A DNA stretch of 64,000 bases, from contig NZ_CP035319.1 in NCBI RefSeq assembly GCF_004328705.1, positions 992,001 through 1,056,000 on the forward strand, in the 5' to 3' direction. The notes beneath the pieces were generated by a model. The model saw nothing but the letters and a program-made list of their open reading frames with translations. It made no database searches and was not told the DNA's origin. The stretch comes from Rhodococcus sp. ABRD24. GTDB lineage: Bacteria > Actinomycetota > Actinomycetes > Mycobacteriales > Mycobacteriaceae. Positions 45,661-55,086 of this stretch are shown here, piece by piece; position 1 is the first letter of the stretch, and each line of letters begins with the position of its first letter. The translations under genes were made by a program, and so were the position numbers.

Positions 45661-45755
45661 CGGGGCGGAATTCTCGGCCGCTCAGCGTGGTTCCATCACG
45701 TGAAGACAGATCTGACCGATCTCACCCATCTCAGCAAGTGAAAGCCGGTATCCGC

Positions 45756-46772
45756 GTGACTGCCCTCCCCCTCCCTCTCTCCATCCTCGACCTCGCCCAC
45801 ATCGGCGCGGGTGAGACTGCCGGCGACAGCTTCCGGGCCAGCGTGGAGATGGCCCGCAACGCCGAAGGGTGGGGTTACAACCGGATCTGGTATGCCGAGC
45901 ACCACAACATGCCGTCCATCGGATCGTCTGCAACCAGTGTGCTGATCGCACACATCGCCGCGAACACCGAGCGGATCCGGCTCGGCGCGGGCGGCATCAT
46001 GCTGCCCAACCATGCGCCGTTGACGATCGCCGAGCAGTTCGGGACCCTCGCCGAACTGCATCCGGGCCGGATCGATCTGGGCGTCGGCCGCGCGCCGGGC
46101 AGCGACCAGCAGACCATGCGGGCACTGCGCCGCGACCCGAGTTCGGCGGAGTCGTTCCCACAGGACGTACTGGAACTCCAGGGCTACCTGACCGGGCCGT
46201 CGCGGGTTCCCGGTATCGAGGCGACACCCGGCAAGGGGACGGATGTGCCGCTCTACATTCTCGGGTCGTCCCTGTTCGGCGCCCGACTGGCCGCCGCCCT
46301 GGGCCTGCCGTACGCGTTCGCCTCGCACTTCGCACCGAATGCACTGTTGGACGCGGTCGCGATCTACCGGCGTGAGTTCCGCCCATCGGCGCAGCTGGAC
46401 GAGCCGTACGTGATCGCGGCAGTCAACGTGATCGCCGCGGACACCCAGGATGAGGCGGACCGGCTCTTCCTGGAAACCAAGCGCAAGCGAGTGGGGCTGT
46501 TCGTGGGCCGCGGCCGGACGTTCACGTCGGAAGAGGCCGACATGATCCTCGACTCGCCGGCCGGGCAACAGGTACTCGCGATGGTGCGGTACTCGGCCGT
46601 CGGCACCCCGACCGTCGTACGCGACTACCTGGACCGGTTCGCCGGGCAGACCGGCGCGGACGAGTTGATGGTCGTGTCCTCGGCCACCGAGCGGACCGCA
46701 TGGATGCGCTCGCTGGAACTGGTCGCCGACGTGACCGGCCTCGCCGCCCGGACTGCGGTCACAGCAGGCTGA
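45756..46772 (+). CDS. luciferase-like (LLM class) flavin-dependent oxidoreductase
   Basis: 338 residues. The bacterial-luciferase barrel pattern of the LLM group without a known substrate: [74 protein letters not shown]. Probably uses FMNH2 or F420; the substrate cannot be told. GTG 45756 is chosen over 45738 because the family begins there; neither has a strong ribosome binding site. Its last 14 bases overlap the 3' end of the converging SRAP gene. Confidence 0.82.
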   Translation: MTALPLPLSILDLAHIGAGETAGDSFRASVEMARNAEGWGYNRIWYAEHHNMPSIGSSATSVLIAHIAANTERIRLGAGGIMLPNHAPLTIAEQFGTLAELHPGRIDLGVGRAPGSDQQTMRALRRDPSSAESFPQDVLELQGYLTGPSRVPGIEATPGKGTDVPLYILGSSLFGARLAAALGLPYAFASHFAPNALLDAVAIYRREFRPSAQLDEPYVIAAVNVIAADTQDEADRLFLETKRKRVGLFVGRGRTFTSEEADMILDSPAGQQVLAMVRYSAVGTPTVVRDYLDRFAGQTGADELMVVSSATERTAWMRSLELVADVTGLAARTAVTAG

Positions 46773-47523
46773 TCTGTTCCCCCGCCCGCTCCCCCGTGTC
46801 GGGCGTGAGGAGATCGGGGCCGTTGTTGCGAACGCTGTTCACCCGCGGTGACACCCGGCGGATCTCCACAGGCGCGACGGATTCGAGGCTCGGGCGGATC
46901 AGGTCCGGGTGGCCGAGGCTGTCGGGATCCAGCCAGGCATCCCAGCGGTCGGGCGGCATGATCAGCGGCATCCGGTCATGCACGTTCGCCAGCTGGTCCA
47001 CCGAGTCGGTGGTGAGGATCGTGGTGGACAGCAACGGCGCCTCCCGGGGCGCTTTCGGGTCGTGCCACACCGACCACAAACCGGCCATGAACAGCCGCTC
47101 ACCATCGCCGCGGGACATGTAGTACGGGACCTTCACGACCTTGCCGGCAGTGTCGCCGGGGGCCGGCTCGGTCTGCCACTCGTACCAGCCGTCCATCGGT
47201 ACCAGGCATCGCTTGAACCGCAGCGACGTCTTGAACGCGGCCTTGGTGGCGACCGTCTCGGAGCGGGCGTTGAACAGCGGCGCACCCTTGCCCGGTTCGG
47301 TCGCGTACGAGGGCACCAGCCCCCAGCGCATGCGCCGGATCCGGCGGCGCACCGGGCTGTGGTCGTCGCCGTGATCGTGCCGCGCGACGACGGTGAGCAC
47401 CTGCGTCGTGGGCGCGACGTTGTAGTCCGCCGTCTCGGGACCGGATTCCCCTGTCTCGTTCACGGCGTCGAGTTCCACCGCGAGCGTCGCCGGGTCGGCC
47501 GTCGTCGCATACCTGCCGCACAT
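46759..47523 (-). CDS. SRAP (YedK/HMCES) abasic-site protein
   Basis: 254 residues beginning MCGRY: Cys 2 is the catalytic nucleophile after Met removal. Other family features are YNVAPTTQ (Asn), [12 protein letters not shown] (Glu) and [11 protein letters not shown] (active-site His). SRAP proteins make a thiazolidine crosslink to abasic sites in single-stranded DNA and protect them. Length is normal. In mycobacteria it also lies beside aroA (Rv3226c). Divergent from aroA. Confidence 0.93.
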   Translation of the reverse strand: MCGRYATTADPATLAVELDAVNETGESGPETADYNVAPTTQVLTVVARHDHGDDHSPVRRRIRRMRWGLVPSYATEPGKGAPLFNARSETVATKAAFKTSLRFKRCLVPMDGWYEWQTEPAPGDTAGKVVKVPYYMSRGDGERLFMAGLWSVWHDPKAPREAPLLSTTILTTDSVDQLANVHDRMPLIMPPDRWDAWLDPDSLGHPDLIRPSLESVAPVEIRRVSPRVNSVRNNGPDLLTPDTGERAGEQISLL

Positions 47524-47615
47524 GCCTGCCCACTCCCTCGTCGTCGCGTGTAACCGTCCACTCCCATGCTGGCACGGTTACCACGAGGCGCCCACGCATA
47601 GGCGAAGATGGACGG

Positions 47616-48944
47616 GTGAGTGTTGAAAGCCTGTGGAAAGCGCCCCGAGCCGAAGCCCCCGTGGATGCGTCCGTGACGCTGCCCGGATCGAAGTCGATCA
47701 CCAACCGGGCGCTGATCCTCGCGGCCCTCGCGTCGGGGCCGTCCACCATCACCGGCGCGCTGCGCAGCCGCGACACCGACCTCATGATCCAGGGACTGCG
47801 GGCGCTCGGCGTCTCGATCACCGCCACGCCCGACGCCGCGACCGGCACCACCCTGCGCGTGGTCCCCGGCCCGATGACCGGCGGCACCGTCGACTGCGGC
47901 CTCGCCGGCACGGTGATGCGCTTCCTGCCGCCCGCCGCCGCCCTGGCCGACGGCACCGTCGCCGTCGACGGTGACGAGCAGGCCCGCACTCGGCCACTCG
48001 GCACGATCCTCGACGCCCTGCGCGGGCTGGGCGCCGACATCGACGGTGACGCGCTGCCCTTCACGGTGCACGGGCGCGGCGCCCTGCGTGGCGGCACGGT
48101 CACGATCGACGCGTCCGGGTCGTCACAGTTCGTGTCCGGACTGCTGCTGTCGGCGGCCCGCTTCGACGAGGGTGTCACCGTGCGGCATCAGGGCGGCTCG
48201 CTACCGTCGATGCCGCACATCGACATGACCGTCGAGATGCTGCGCCAGGCCGGCGTCACCGTCCACACCCCCGGCGAGAGCGGCGACGCCGACACCTGGA
48301 GAGTGTCACCCGGCGCGGTGGACCCGGTGAACTGGGTGATCGAGCCCGACCTGTCGAACGCAACGCCGTTCCTGGCGGCAGCCGCGGTAACCGGTGGCAC
48401 CGTGCGGGTGCCACTGTGGCCGTCGCGCACGACGCAGCCCGGTGACGCGATTCGCGGCATCCTCACCGACATGGGCGCCGGCGCACGCCTCTCGGAGGGC
48501 GCTGCGGGAATCCTCACCGTCACCGGACCGAAGACGTTGCGCGGCATCGACATCGATCTGCACGACATCGGCGAGCTCACCCCCACCGTCGCGGCACTTG
48601 CGGCGCTTGCGGACGGTCCGTCGGTGCTGCGCGGCATCGCGCACCTGCGCGGCCACGAGACCGACCGGCTCGCTGCACTGGCCACCGAGATCAACAAGCT
48701 CGGCGGCGCCGTCACCGAGACGGACGACGGCCTGCGCATCGAGCCGCGTCCGCTGCATGGCGGGCAGTGGCACTCGTACGCGGACCACCGGATGGCCACG
48801 GCCGGCGCAATCATCGGCCTCGTCGTGGACGGCGTCGAGATCGAGGACATCGGCACCACCGCGAAGACGTTGCCCGGATTCGAGAACCTCTGGGCGACAA
48901 TGCTGGACGCGTCCGCATCCTCCCAGCAGGGAGCGGTGTCCTGA
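47616..48944 (+). CDS. aroA: 3-phosphoshikimate 1-carboxyvinyltransferase (EPSP synthase)
   Basis: 442 residues from GTG 47616. Family features in order: [20 protein letters not shown] (shikimate-phosphate-binding Lys/Ser), [30 protein letters not shown], then the C-terminal [18 protein letters not shown] and [15 protein letters not shown]. It makes EPSP from shikimate-3-phosphate and PEP for aromatic amino acids. The stop overlaps the proposed start of rsgA. Length fits the mycobacterial enzyme (450). Confidence 0.94.
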   Translation: MSVESLWKAPRAEAPVDASVTLPGSKSITNRALILAALASGPSTITGALRSRDTDLMIQGLRALGVSITATPDAATGTTLRVVPGPMTGGTVDCGLAGTVMRFLPPAAALADGTVAVDGDEQARTRPLGTILDALRGLGADIDGDALPFTVHGRGALRGGTVTIDASGSSQFVSGLLLSAARFDEGVTVRHQGGSLPSMPHIDMTVEMLRQAGVTVHTPGESGDADTWRVSPGAVDPVNWVIEPDLSNATPFLAAAAVTGGTVRVPLWPSRTTQPGDAIRGILTDMGAGARLSEGAAGILTVTGPKTLRGIDIDLHDIGELTPTVAALAALADGPSVLRGIAHLRGHETDRLAALATEINKLGGAVTETDDGLRIEPRPLHGGQWHSYADHRMATAGAIIGLVVDGVEIEDIGTTAKTLPGFENLWATMLDASASSQQGAVS

Positions 48945-49933
48945 GTCGCCGGCGGTACGACGAGTCCGACGTCCGGATCCGGCCTGGCAAGGGGACGCGG
49001 CCGCGGACCAAGACCCGGCCGGAGCACCTCAGCGCCGAGGAATCGATGGTCGTCTCGGTCGACCGCGGACGCTGGGGCTGCGCGCTGGGCGGCGACCCCG
49101 ACCACGTGGTGGTTTCGATGCGCGCCCGCGAGCTCGGGCGCACCCCGATCGTGGTGGGCGACCAGGTGAGCATCGTCGGCGACCTGTCCGGCAAGCCCGA
49201 CACACTCGCCCGCATCGTGCGTGTCGCCGAACGCAAGACGGTACTTCGCCGGACGGCCGACGACACCGACCCGTACGAGCGGATTGTCGTCGCGAATGCG
49301 GCGCAGTTGTTGATCGTCGTCGCGCTGGCCGACCCGCCGCCGCGGACCGGCTTCGTCGAGCGGGCTCTGGTCGCCGCCTATGTGGGCGGGCTGAAGCCGA
49401 TCCTGTGCCTGACCAAGAGCGACCTGGCCACGCCGGACGAGTTCGCCGCGACGTTCGCCGGCCTCGACATACCGGTGGTCGTCGCGGGCCGGGACGACCC
49501 GCTCGACGAACTCACCGCGATTCTCAACGGCCAGGTGACCGCACTCATCGGACACTCGGGCGTCGGGAAGTCGACGTTGGTCAATCGTCTTGTACCCGAT
49601 GCCGATCGGGCCACCGGCGTGGTCTCGGGCGTCGGCAAGGGCCGACACACCTCGACGCAGTCCGTCGCACTGCCGCTGCCGGGCGGCGGCTGGGTCGTCG
49701 ATACCCCCGGCATCCGATCGTTCGGGCTCGCTCACATTTCGCCGGAGAACGTCGTGGGGGCCTTCACCGATCTCGCGGCAGCCGCCGAGGACTGCCCCCG
49801 AGGCTGCACCCATCTGGGCCCGCCAGCCGACCCCGAATGTGCGCTGGACAAGCTCACGAGCAAGTCTGCGGACCGCGTAGCTGCGGTCCGCCTCCTACTC
49901 GAGGCACTCTCGACGAACGAGTCGTGGAACTGA
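48941..49933 (+). CDS. rsgA: ribosome small subunit-dependent GTPase RsgA
   Basis: 330 residues. Circularly permuted GTPase: G4 LTKSD comes before G1 [14 protein letters not shown] and G3 DTPG; an OB-like N-terminal domain precedes, and a zinc-binding Cys/His cluster ([17 protein letters not shown]) ends the protein. It assists late 30S assembly. No ATG, GTG or TTG fits the homologous start; the CTG at 48941 overlaps the aroA stop as CTGA and follows AGGGAG by eight bases. The nearest in-frame ATG is 48767, inside aroA. Confidence 0.88.
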   Translation: MSRRRYDESDVRIRPGKGTRPRTKTRPEHLSAEESMVVSVDRGRWGCALGGDPDHVVVSMRARELGRTPIVVGDQVSIVGDLSGKPDTLARIVRVAERKTVLRRTADDTDPYERIVVANAAQLLIVVALADPPPRTGFVERALVAAYVGGLKPILCLTKSDLATPDEFAATFAGLDIPVVVAGRDDPLDELTAILNGQVTALIGHSGVGKSTLVNRLVPDADRATGVVSGVGKGRHTSTQSVALPLPGGGWVVDTPGIRSFGLAHISPENVVGAFTDLAAAAEDCPRGCTHLGPPADPECALDKLTSKSADRVAAVRLLLEALSTNESWN

Positions 49934-50000
49934 CTCACTCCGCGAGGTCGTGGACCGGACTCACTCCACGAAGTCGTGGACCTGACTCACTGCGTCGAGG
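49923..50000. repeat. three 26-base tandem repeats
   Basis: Units start at 49923, 49949 and 49975, each CGTGGA..TGACTCACT or GGACTCACT followed by a CGAGGT/CGAAGT end. The array covers the last codons of rsgA and the last codons of the converging SHOCT gene. Confidence 0.8.
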
Positions 50001-50376
50001 TCCGGCGCGCCCGCGCCGCGAGGGTGCGGTACTCGTCCGCATTGATCGTTCCCTCGTCGAGAAGCGCCCGCGCCGTGGCGAGTTCACGGTCCGCCGACGT
50101 GCCGGTCACATCCCCGATGTTCAGGTCCTCGGCTAGTTCGTACCCGCGTACCGCCGCGGCGGAGCGTTCTGCCATGCCACGGCCTCTCACGATCAGATAC
50201 ACGACGGCCGTGAGGACCGGCACGACGAACAGGAAGAGGACCCACACCGCTTTCATCCAGCCGGACGTCCGATGGTCGCGTACCAGGTCCGTGAGGATCG
50301 CGATGAGGACCATCAGATAGGCCGCAAACGCGAACCAGGCGAAGGCAAACCAGAACCAATCCCAAAACGAGTCCAT
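49987..50376 (-). CDS. small membrane protein with PLDc_N and SHOCT-like domains
   Basis: 129 residues. Two membrane helices (FAFAWFAFAAYLMVLIAILTDLV and AVWVLFLFVVPVLTAVVYLIV) flank the loop RDHRTSGWMK, the PLDc_N pattern also seen in the protein at 5750-6100. The C-terminus ELATARALLDEGTINADEYRTLAAR is a SHOCT-like helix pair. ATG 50376. The stop codon lies inside the 26-base tandem repeats. Function unknown. Confidence 0.78.
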   Translation of the reverse strand: MDSFWDWFWFAFAWFAFAAYLMVLIAILTDLVRDHRTSGWMKAVWVLFLFVVPVLTAVVYLIVRGRGMAERSAAAVRGYELAEDLNIGDVTGTSADRELATARALLDEGTINADEYRTLAARARRTSTQ

Positions 50377-50554
50377 TGTCCGCTCCGTTCAGCTGACGAG
50401 CTCGAAAAGACCCTGCCTGGATACTCTCTCACTCACTGCGGGGCCCGGTCCAGGCCTCGACCAACACAGCAAACATGGCGATCGCGACGATCCCCGGCGG
50501 GACTCGAGCCTGATCGGTTCGTGCGGCACCGGGGATCGGGACGAGTGCGACCGT
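50377..50554. other. intergenic region
   Basis: 178 bases between a small membrane protein gene and the first desaturase gene. No gene, hairpin or promoter could be recognised with confidence. Confidence 0.3.
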
Positions 50555-51793
50555 CTAGCGCGACACCAGCGCGCGCAGTCCGCGACGCTTCTTGGACGCC
50601 TTGATCGCCGAGAGCAATCCGCGCCGTCGGCCGGTGAGCGGGTCGACGGTCGGGACGGCATTGCCGCCGAACTTGCGCTCCGACGCGGTCTCCGGGGCAT
50701 CGTCGGCGGTGTCCTTGAGGTACTTGTTCGGCAGCGACAGCTTCGCGATGGTGCGCCAGGACTTGAGGTACTGCACCGGAAGCGGGCCGGTGGTGTACGG
50801 AAGGTCGTACTTCTCGCACAGCGCCCGCACCTTGACCGCGATCTCGGCGTACCGGTTGGACGGCAGGTCCGGGTAGATGTGGTGCTCGATCTGGTAGCTG
50901 AGGTTGCCGGTCATGAAGTCCATGACGGGTCCGCCGGAGATGTTGGCGCTGCCGAGCATCTGCCGCAGGTACCACTCGGCCTTCGTCTCGTTGTCGACGT
51001 CGGCCTTGGTGAACTTCTCCGCACCGTCCGGGAAGTGGCCACAGAAGATGACGGCGTTGGTCCAGAGGTTGCGGATGACACCGGCGGTGAGATTTGCGGT
51101 GAGTGTCGACTTCCATGCCTTGCCGGTGAGCGCCGGGTAGACGACGTAGTCCTTGGCGACCTGCTTGGCGATCTTGGCGCCGACTTCCTTCGCGTTCCGC
51201 TTGGTGAACTCGCGGTCGTCGCGGCCGGCCGCGACCTTACCCAACTCGAGCAGCTGGATCGCAATGCCGTACTCGAACAGCAGCGCCAGGATCGCGTTGT
51301 ACGCGACGTTGCCGTAGTTGAATGGGCGCCAGCGCTGGTCGCGGGTGACGCGTAGCAGGCCGTAGCCCACGTCGTCGTCCATGCCCAGGATGTTCGTGTA
51401 CTTGTGATGCAGGTAGTTGTGGGTTTGCTTCCAGTGCGCCGACGGGTCGACGTTGTCCCACTCCCAGCTCGCGGAGTGGATCTCCGGGTCGTTCATCCAG
51501 TCCCACTGCCCGTGCATCACATTGTGCCCGAGCTCCATGTTCTCGATGATCTTCGCGACGCCGAGCATTCCGGTACCGAGCAGCCACAGCGGCCGCTTCC
51601 GGCTGCCGAACAGCACCGCACGCCCACCGATCTCGAGCCCACGCTGGAGCCGGATCGTATTGCGGATGTAGCGGGCATCGCGCTCCCCGCGCGCGTCCTC
51701 GACGTCCCTGCGGATCGCGTCGAGTTCCCGGCCGAGGGCCTCGACATCGGCATCCGTCAGATGCGCATACTCCTTGATGTCCGTAATAGCCAC
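50555..51793 (-). CDS. acyl-CoA desaturase, DesA3-like (copy 1)
   Basis: 412 residues of the membrane fatty acid desaturase family. Three His boxes are present: GHNVMH (His 90, 94), HNYLHH (His 125, 129, 130) and YQIEHH near 297, the di-iron ligands. Mycobacterial DesA3 makes oleoyl-CoA from stearoyl-CoA with an NADPH-dependent reductase; the reductase lies at 53279-54394. The C-terminus is basic (KASKKRRGLRALVSR). It is about 65-70 percent similar by eye to copy 2 just upstream, so the pair arose by duplication. Its own 60-base upstream region contains the palindromic site 51807-51826. Confidence 0.9.
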   Translation of the reverse strand: MAITDIKEYAHLTDADVEALGRELDAIRRDVEDARGERDARYIRNTIRLQRGLEIGGRAVLFGSRKRPLWLLGTGMLGVAKIIENMELGHNVMHGQWDWMNDPEIHSASWEWDNVDPSAHWKQTHNYLHHKYTNILGMDDDVGYGLLRVTRDQRWRPFNYGNVAYNAILALLFEYGIAIQLLELGKVAAGRDDREFTKRNAKEVGAKIAKQVAKDYVVYPALTGKAWKSTLTANLTAGVIRNLWTNAVIFCGHFPDGAEKFTKADVDNETKAEWYLRQMLGSANISGGPVMDFMTGNLSYQIEHHIYPDLPSNRYAEIAVKVRALCEKYDLPYTTGPLPVQYLKSWRTIAKLSLPNKYLKDTADDAPETASERKFGGNAVPTVDPLTGRRRGLLSAIKASKKRRGLRALVSR

Positions 51794-51806
51794 GGCCCTA
51801 CCGTAT

Positions 51807-51826
51807 CGTAAGTTACGAGACCGTAG
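51807..51826 (-). promoter_or_regulatory. palindromic operator candidate upstream of desaturase copy 1
   Basis: Minus strand reads CTACGGTCTCGTAACTTACG; the core CGTAAGTTACG (51807-51817) is a perfect odd palindrome. The same 20-base pattern with one or two changes is at 54443-54462. It lies 14-33 bases before the desaturase start. Confidence 0.7.
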
Positions 51827-51853
51827 GTTAAGGAAGTCGCACTGTGCTTCAGA

Positions 51854-53107
51854 TCACGATTGGCGCATGAGGCGGCGCGAGCGGGCCGCCTTGTGGTCCC
51901 GCAGCGCCGACAGCAGTCCGCGGCGCCGACCGGTGTCCGTGTCGATCCGCAGAGCCTCGGCGATCTTCGCACCCGTGCCGGCGAACTTGCGCTCGGACGA
52001 CGTTTCCGGGGCGTCGTCCGCCGTCCGCAACAGGAGCTTGTCCGGCAGCGCTAGCTTGTGCACCGTCCGCAGCGCCAGTAGGTACTGCCGACTGAGCGGA
52101 CCGGTCGTATAGGGCAGGTCGTACTTCTCGCACAGCGACCGCACCCGTACAGCAATCTCGGCGTACCGGTTGGACGGCAGATCCGGGAACAGGTGGTGCT
52201 CGATCTGGTAGCAGAGGTTGCCGGTCATGAACGCCATCACGGGGCCGGCATCGATGTTCGCACTGCCGAGCATCTGCCGCAGGTACCACTGCGCCCGCGT
52301 CTCGTTCTCGAACTGGTCGACGGTGAACTTCTCCGCACCGTCCGGGAAGTGCCCACAGAAGATCACGGCGTACGTCCACAGGTTGCGCGCCAGATTCGCC
52401 GTCGCGTTCGCGGCCAGCGTGTGCTTCCACGCCGGACCCGTCAGCAAGGGGAACAGCACGAAGTCCTTGCCGACTTGACGGGCGATCTTGACCGCGAACT
52501 CCTTCTTGGGCTTCGAGTTCCACCGTTGTCGGTCGTCGCCCTCGAGCCGCAATTGCGCTTCCAGATCGTGCAGGGCAATACCCCACTCGAATGCGGCCGC
52601 CAGGATCACGTTCGCAATCGGCTGCAGAAGGTTGATCGGACGCCACTTCTCGTCACGCGTCATCCGCAGGATGCCGAATCCCACGTCGTCGTCCATGCCG
52701 ACGATGTTGGTGTAGGTGTGATGCGAGTAGTTGTGCGCGCGCTTCCAGTGCTCGGACGGCCCGGTCTGGTCCCACTCCCACGTAGTGGAGTGGATCTCCG
52801 GATCGTTCATCCAGTCCCACTGCCCGTGCATCACATTGTGCCCGAGCTCCATGTTCTCGATGCACTTCGCGAACGAGAGCAGCACCGTGCCCGCGATCCA
52901 GGCGGGACGCCGCCGGCTCCCGAACAGCACCAGCCGTCCTGCGAGTTCGAGTGAACGCTGCAACCGGATCGTGCGCCGAATGTAGCGGGCATCTCGCAGG
53001 CCCCGCGACTCCTCGACATCGCGGCGAATCGCGTCCAGCTCACGCCCCAGCGCTTCGATATCACTGTCTGTGAGGTGGGCGAACTCTGTGATGTTCGTGA
53101 TGGCCAC
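51854..53107 (-). CDS. acyl-CoA desaturase, DesA3-like (copy 2)
   Basis: 417 residues from GTG 53107, with GGAGG seven bases upstream; a longer frame to 53236 is open but lacks family sequence. Same three His boxes as copy 1 (GHNVMH, HNYSHH, YQIEHH). Copy 2 has a longer insertion before the third box (QLRLEGDDRQRWNSKPKKE), which may change substrate choice. It lies between its reductase gene and copy 1; all three point left, but each has its own upstream gap. Confidence 0.9.
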   Translation of the reverse strand: MAITNITEFAHLTDSDIEALGRELDAIRRDVEESRGLRDARYIRRTIRLQRSLELAGRLVLFGSRRRPAWIAGTVLLSFAKCIENMELGHNVMHGQWDWMNDPEIHSTTWEWDQTGPSEHWKRAHNYSHHTYTNIVGMDDDVGFGILRMTRDEKWRPINLLQPIANVILAAAFEWGIALHDLEAQLRLEGDDRQRWNSKPKKEFAVKIARQVGKDFVLFPLLTGPAWKHTLAANATANLARNLWTYAVIFCGHFPDGAEKFTVDQFENETRAQWYLRQMLGSANIDAGPVMAFMTGNLCYQIEHHLFPDLPSNRYAEIAVRVRSLCEKYDLPYTTGPLSRQYLLALRTVHKLALPDKLLLRTADDAPETSSERKFAGTGAKIAEALRIDTDTGRRRGLLSALRDHKAARSRRLMRQS

Positions 53108-53132
53108 CGAAGATCCTCCGTTGAATAGACCA

Positions 53133-53151
53133 GGTCTGACACGATCAGACC
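53133..53151. promoter_or_regulatory. inverted repeat upstream of desaturase copy 2
   Basis: GGTCTGA-cacga-TCAGACC is a perfect 7-base inverted repeat 26 bases before the GTG start. It differs from the CGTAAGTTACG palindrome of the two neighbouring promoters. Operator or leader hairpin. Confidence 0.5.
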
Positions 53152-53278
53152 ACCGGCGCCAGCCACCGACGCAAATAACTGCCTTCAACGATACGGGAAT
53201 CCGGACACCCGCAGTCGTCACGGCCGCCGGGATCACACTCGAGCCCGGAAGTCGAACCGCGGTCCGTTTCCCGGGCCG

Positions 53279-54394
53279 TCACGCCTCGAGAGTGCAGTCG
53301 CCGGCGGCCGCGGAGATGCAGGTCTGAATCCGCTCCCCCTCCGCGTGCTCCTTGCCCGAACGCAGGTCGACGGCGTGCCCGGACGCGAGCGGGACGACGC
53401 ACGTCTGACAGATGCCCATGCGGCAGCCGAACGGCATCAGAGCACCGGCCTTCTCGCCCGCCTCGAGCAGCGTCGTCGCGCCGTCGACCTCGATGACCTT
53501 GCCGGACTTGGCAAAGGTGACGGTGCCGCCCGCACCCGACAGGTCGGCCCGGGAGACCGCGAATCGTTCCAGATGCAGCCGGTCGGTGATCCCCTCCCGG
53601 TCCCACATCTCCTCGATCTCGTCGAGCATGCCGAGTGGACCACACGCCCACGTCTGCCGCTCACGCCAGTCCGGGCACACCTCGTCCAGCGACGCCAGCG
53701 CGAACTTGCCGCCGGTGCGGGTGTGGCGAATATGGCAGCGCAGCGAACTGTGCTCGGCCTGCAGCCGCGCGAGTTCGTCACCGAACATCACGTCGTTCTG
53801 AGTCGGCGCGGAATGTACGTGGACCACGTCGGGCAGATCGCCGCGCCGATCCATGGTCCGCAACATCGACATCACCGGGGTGATACCGCTGCCCGCGGTG
53901 AGGAACAGCATCTTCGCCGGCGGGGGCTCGGGCAGCGCGAAGTTGCCGGTCGGCGCCGCGAGGCGCACGATCGTGCCCGCCGGAACTCCGTTGACGAGGT
54001 GACTCGACAGGAAGCCCTCGGGCATCGCCTTGACAGTGATCGAGATCAGCTTGTTGTCGATGTTCGGTGCCGACGTCAGCGAGTACGAGCGCCAGTGCCA
54101 GCGACCGTCCACATGAAGGCCGATGCCGACATACTGACCCGGCTGATACCCGAAATCGAATCCCCAGCCCGGCCTTATCACGAGCGTCGCCGAGTCGACC
54201 GTCTCCGGGCGGACCTCGACGATACGGCCGCGGAGTTCACGCGCGGACCACAACGGATTGACCAGATGCAGGTAGTCGTCGGGAAGTAGCGGCGTCGTCA
54301 ACCTGGTCACGGCTCCGCGCACCAGGTTCGCCACCGACCGGTTCGAGCCAGCGACCCTGGCCGCAGGCGCCTCGATCCAGCTCTTCAGTCCCAT
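53279..54394 (-). CDS. ferredoxin-type reductase for the desaturases (Rv3230c homolog)
   Basis: 371 residues. FAD-binding domain ([10 protein letters not shown] near residue 102), NAD(P)-binding domain ([18 protein letters not shown]), and a C-terminal plant-type [2Fe-2S] domain [14 protein letters not shown] with a last Cys in IQTCIS. In mycobacteria Rv3230c is the electron donor of DesA3. ATG 54394. Its promoter region carries the palindromic site 54443-54462 shared with desaturase copy 1. Confidence 0.92.
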   Translation of the reverse strand: MGLKSWIEAPAARVAGSNRSVANLVRGAVTRLTTPLLPDDYLHLVNPLWSARELRGRIVEVRPETVDSATLVIRPGWGFDFGYQPGQYVGIGLHVDGRWHWRSYSLTSAPNIDNKLISITVKAMPEGFLSSHLVNGVPAGTIVRLAAPTGNFALPEPPPAKMLFLTAGSGITPVMSMLRTMDRRGDLPDVVHVHSAPTQNDVMFGDELARLQAEHSSLRCHIRHTRTGGKFALASLDEVCPDWRERQTWACGPLGMLDEIEEMWDREGITDRLHLERFAVSRADLSGAGGTVTFAKSGKVIEVDGATTLLEAGEKAGALMPFGCRMGICQTCVVPLASGHAVDLRSGKEHAEGERIQTCISAAAGDCTLEA

Positions 54395-54442
54395 CCGGCC
54401 TCCATCACGTTTCCGAGCTCACGATTAGCGTAATCCATCAGG

Positions 54443-54462
54443 CTACGGTCGCGTAAGTTACG
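54443..54462. promoter_or_regulatory. palindromic operator candidate upstream of the desaturase reductase
   Basis: CTACGGTCGCGTAAGTTACG, with the core palindrome CGTAAGTTACG at 54452-54462. It is about 50-70 bases before the reductase start and 40 bases from the stop of the upstream gene. Confidence 0.7.
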
Positions 54463-54501
54463 GCACAGTGCGGATCCGGGAAGGTCCGGGTGGGCCGTCG
54501 G

Positions 54502-55026
54502 TCAGAGAAGTTCGAGCAAGAACGGCAGCTCTTGTGTCGCGTACCAGGCAAGCTCATGATCCTCCGCGTCGCCGAGATCGAACTCCGCATCCGCGTCACC
54601 GAGATCGGCGGCATCGATCGCCTCGACGGCCTTCTCGACGTCGGCCTCGGCCTCCGCCAGGTCGACATGCACGGACGCAACCTGTTCGATCGTCACCACG
54701 CCCGCCAGCCGTACGACCGCATCATCGAGGTCCGGGCGCGGGGTCACGTCGTCGACATCGGCCGCAATGACCGCGCGGCGGAACCGGGGCGCTGTGCCCT
54801 CGCCGGCCCCACCGCCGTCCTCGGGCGTCTCGGTGGCGATCAGCCGCAACGACGCACGCGCGGCCTCGGCCATCGCAACCTCCGAGAGCTCGTCGTCATC
54901 ACCCGAGCTGTACGCCTCCCGGAGGGCTGGGGTGAGGGCGAACGCGGTCCTGCTCACCGGCAGCACCTCGCCGTCCGCGACCAGCTTCTGCAACATCGCG
55001 ATCGTCGCGGGCACGTAGATCCTCAT
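54502..55026 (-). CDS. conserved actinobacterial protein (Rv3231c homolog, DUF6912-like)
   Basis: 174 residues from ATG 55026: MRIYVPATIAMLQKLVADGEV is the recognisable N-terminus of a small actinobacterial family beside desA3 in mycobacteria. The C-terminal half is very acidic (AEAEADVEKAVEAIDAAD, DAEDHELAWYATQELP). No catalytic motif. Function unknown. It is 61 bases downstream of the WS/DGAT gene on the same strand. Confidence 0.75.
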   Translation of the reverse strand: MRIYVPATIAMLQKLVADGEVLPVSRTAFALTPALREAYSSGDDDELSEVAMAEAARASLRLIATETPEDGGGAGEGTAPRFRRAVIAADVDDVTPRPDLDDAVVRLAGVVTIEQVASVHVDLAEAEADVEKAVEAIDAADLGDADAEFDLGDAEDHELAWYATQELPFLLELL

Positions 55027-55086
55027 GCCCGCGCTCCCGCAGTCCACGCGCGCGCCACTCGCGTCCATCCGCGCCCGCCGACCGAC

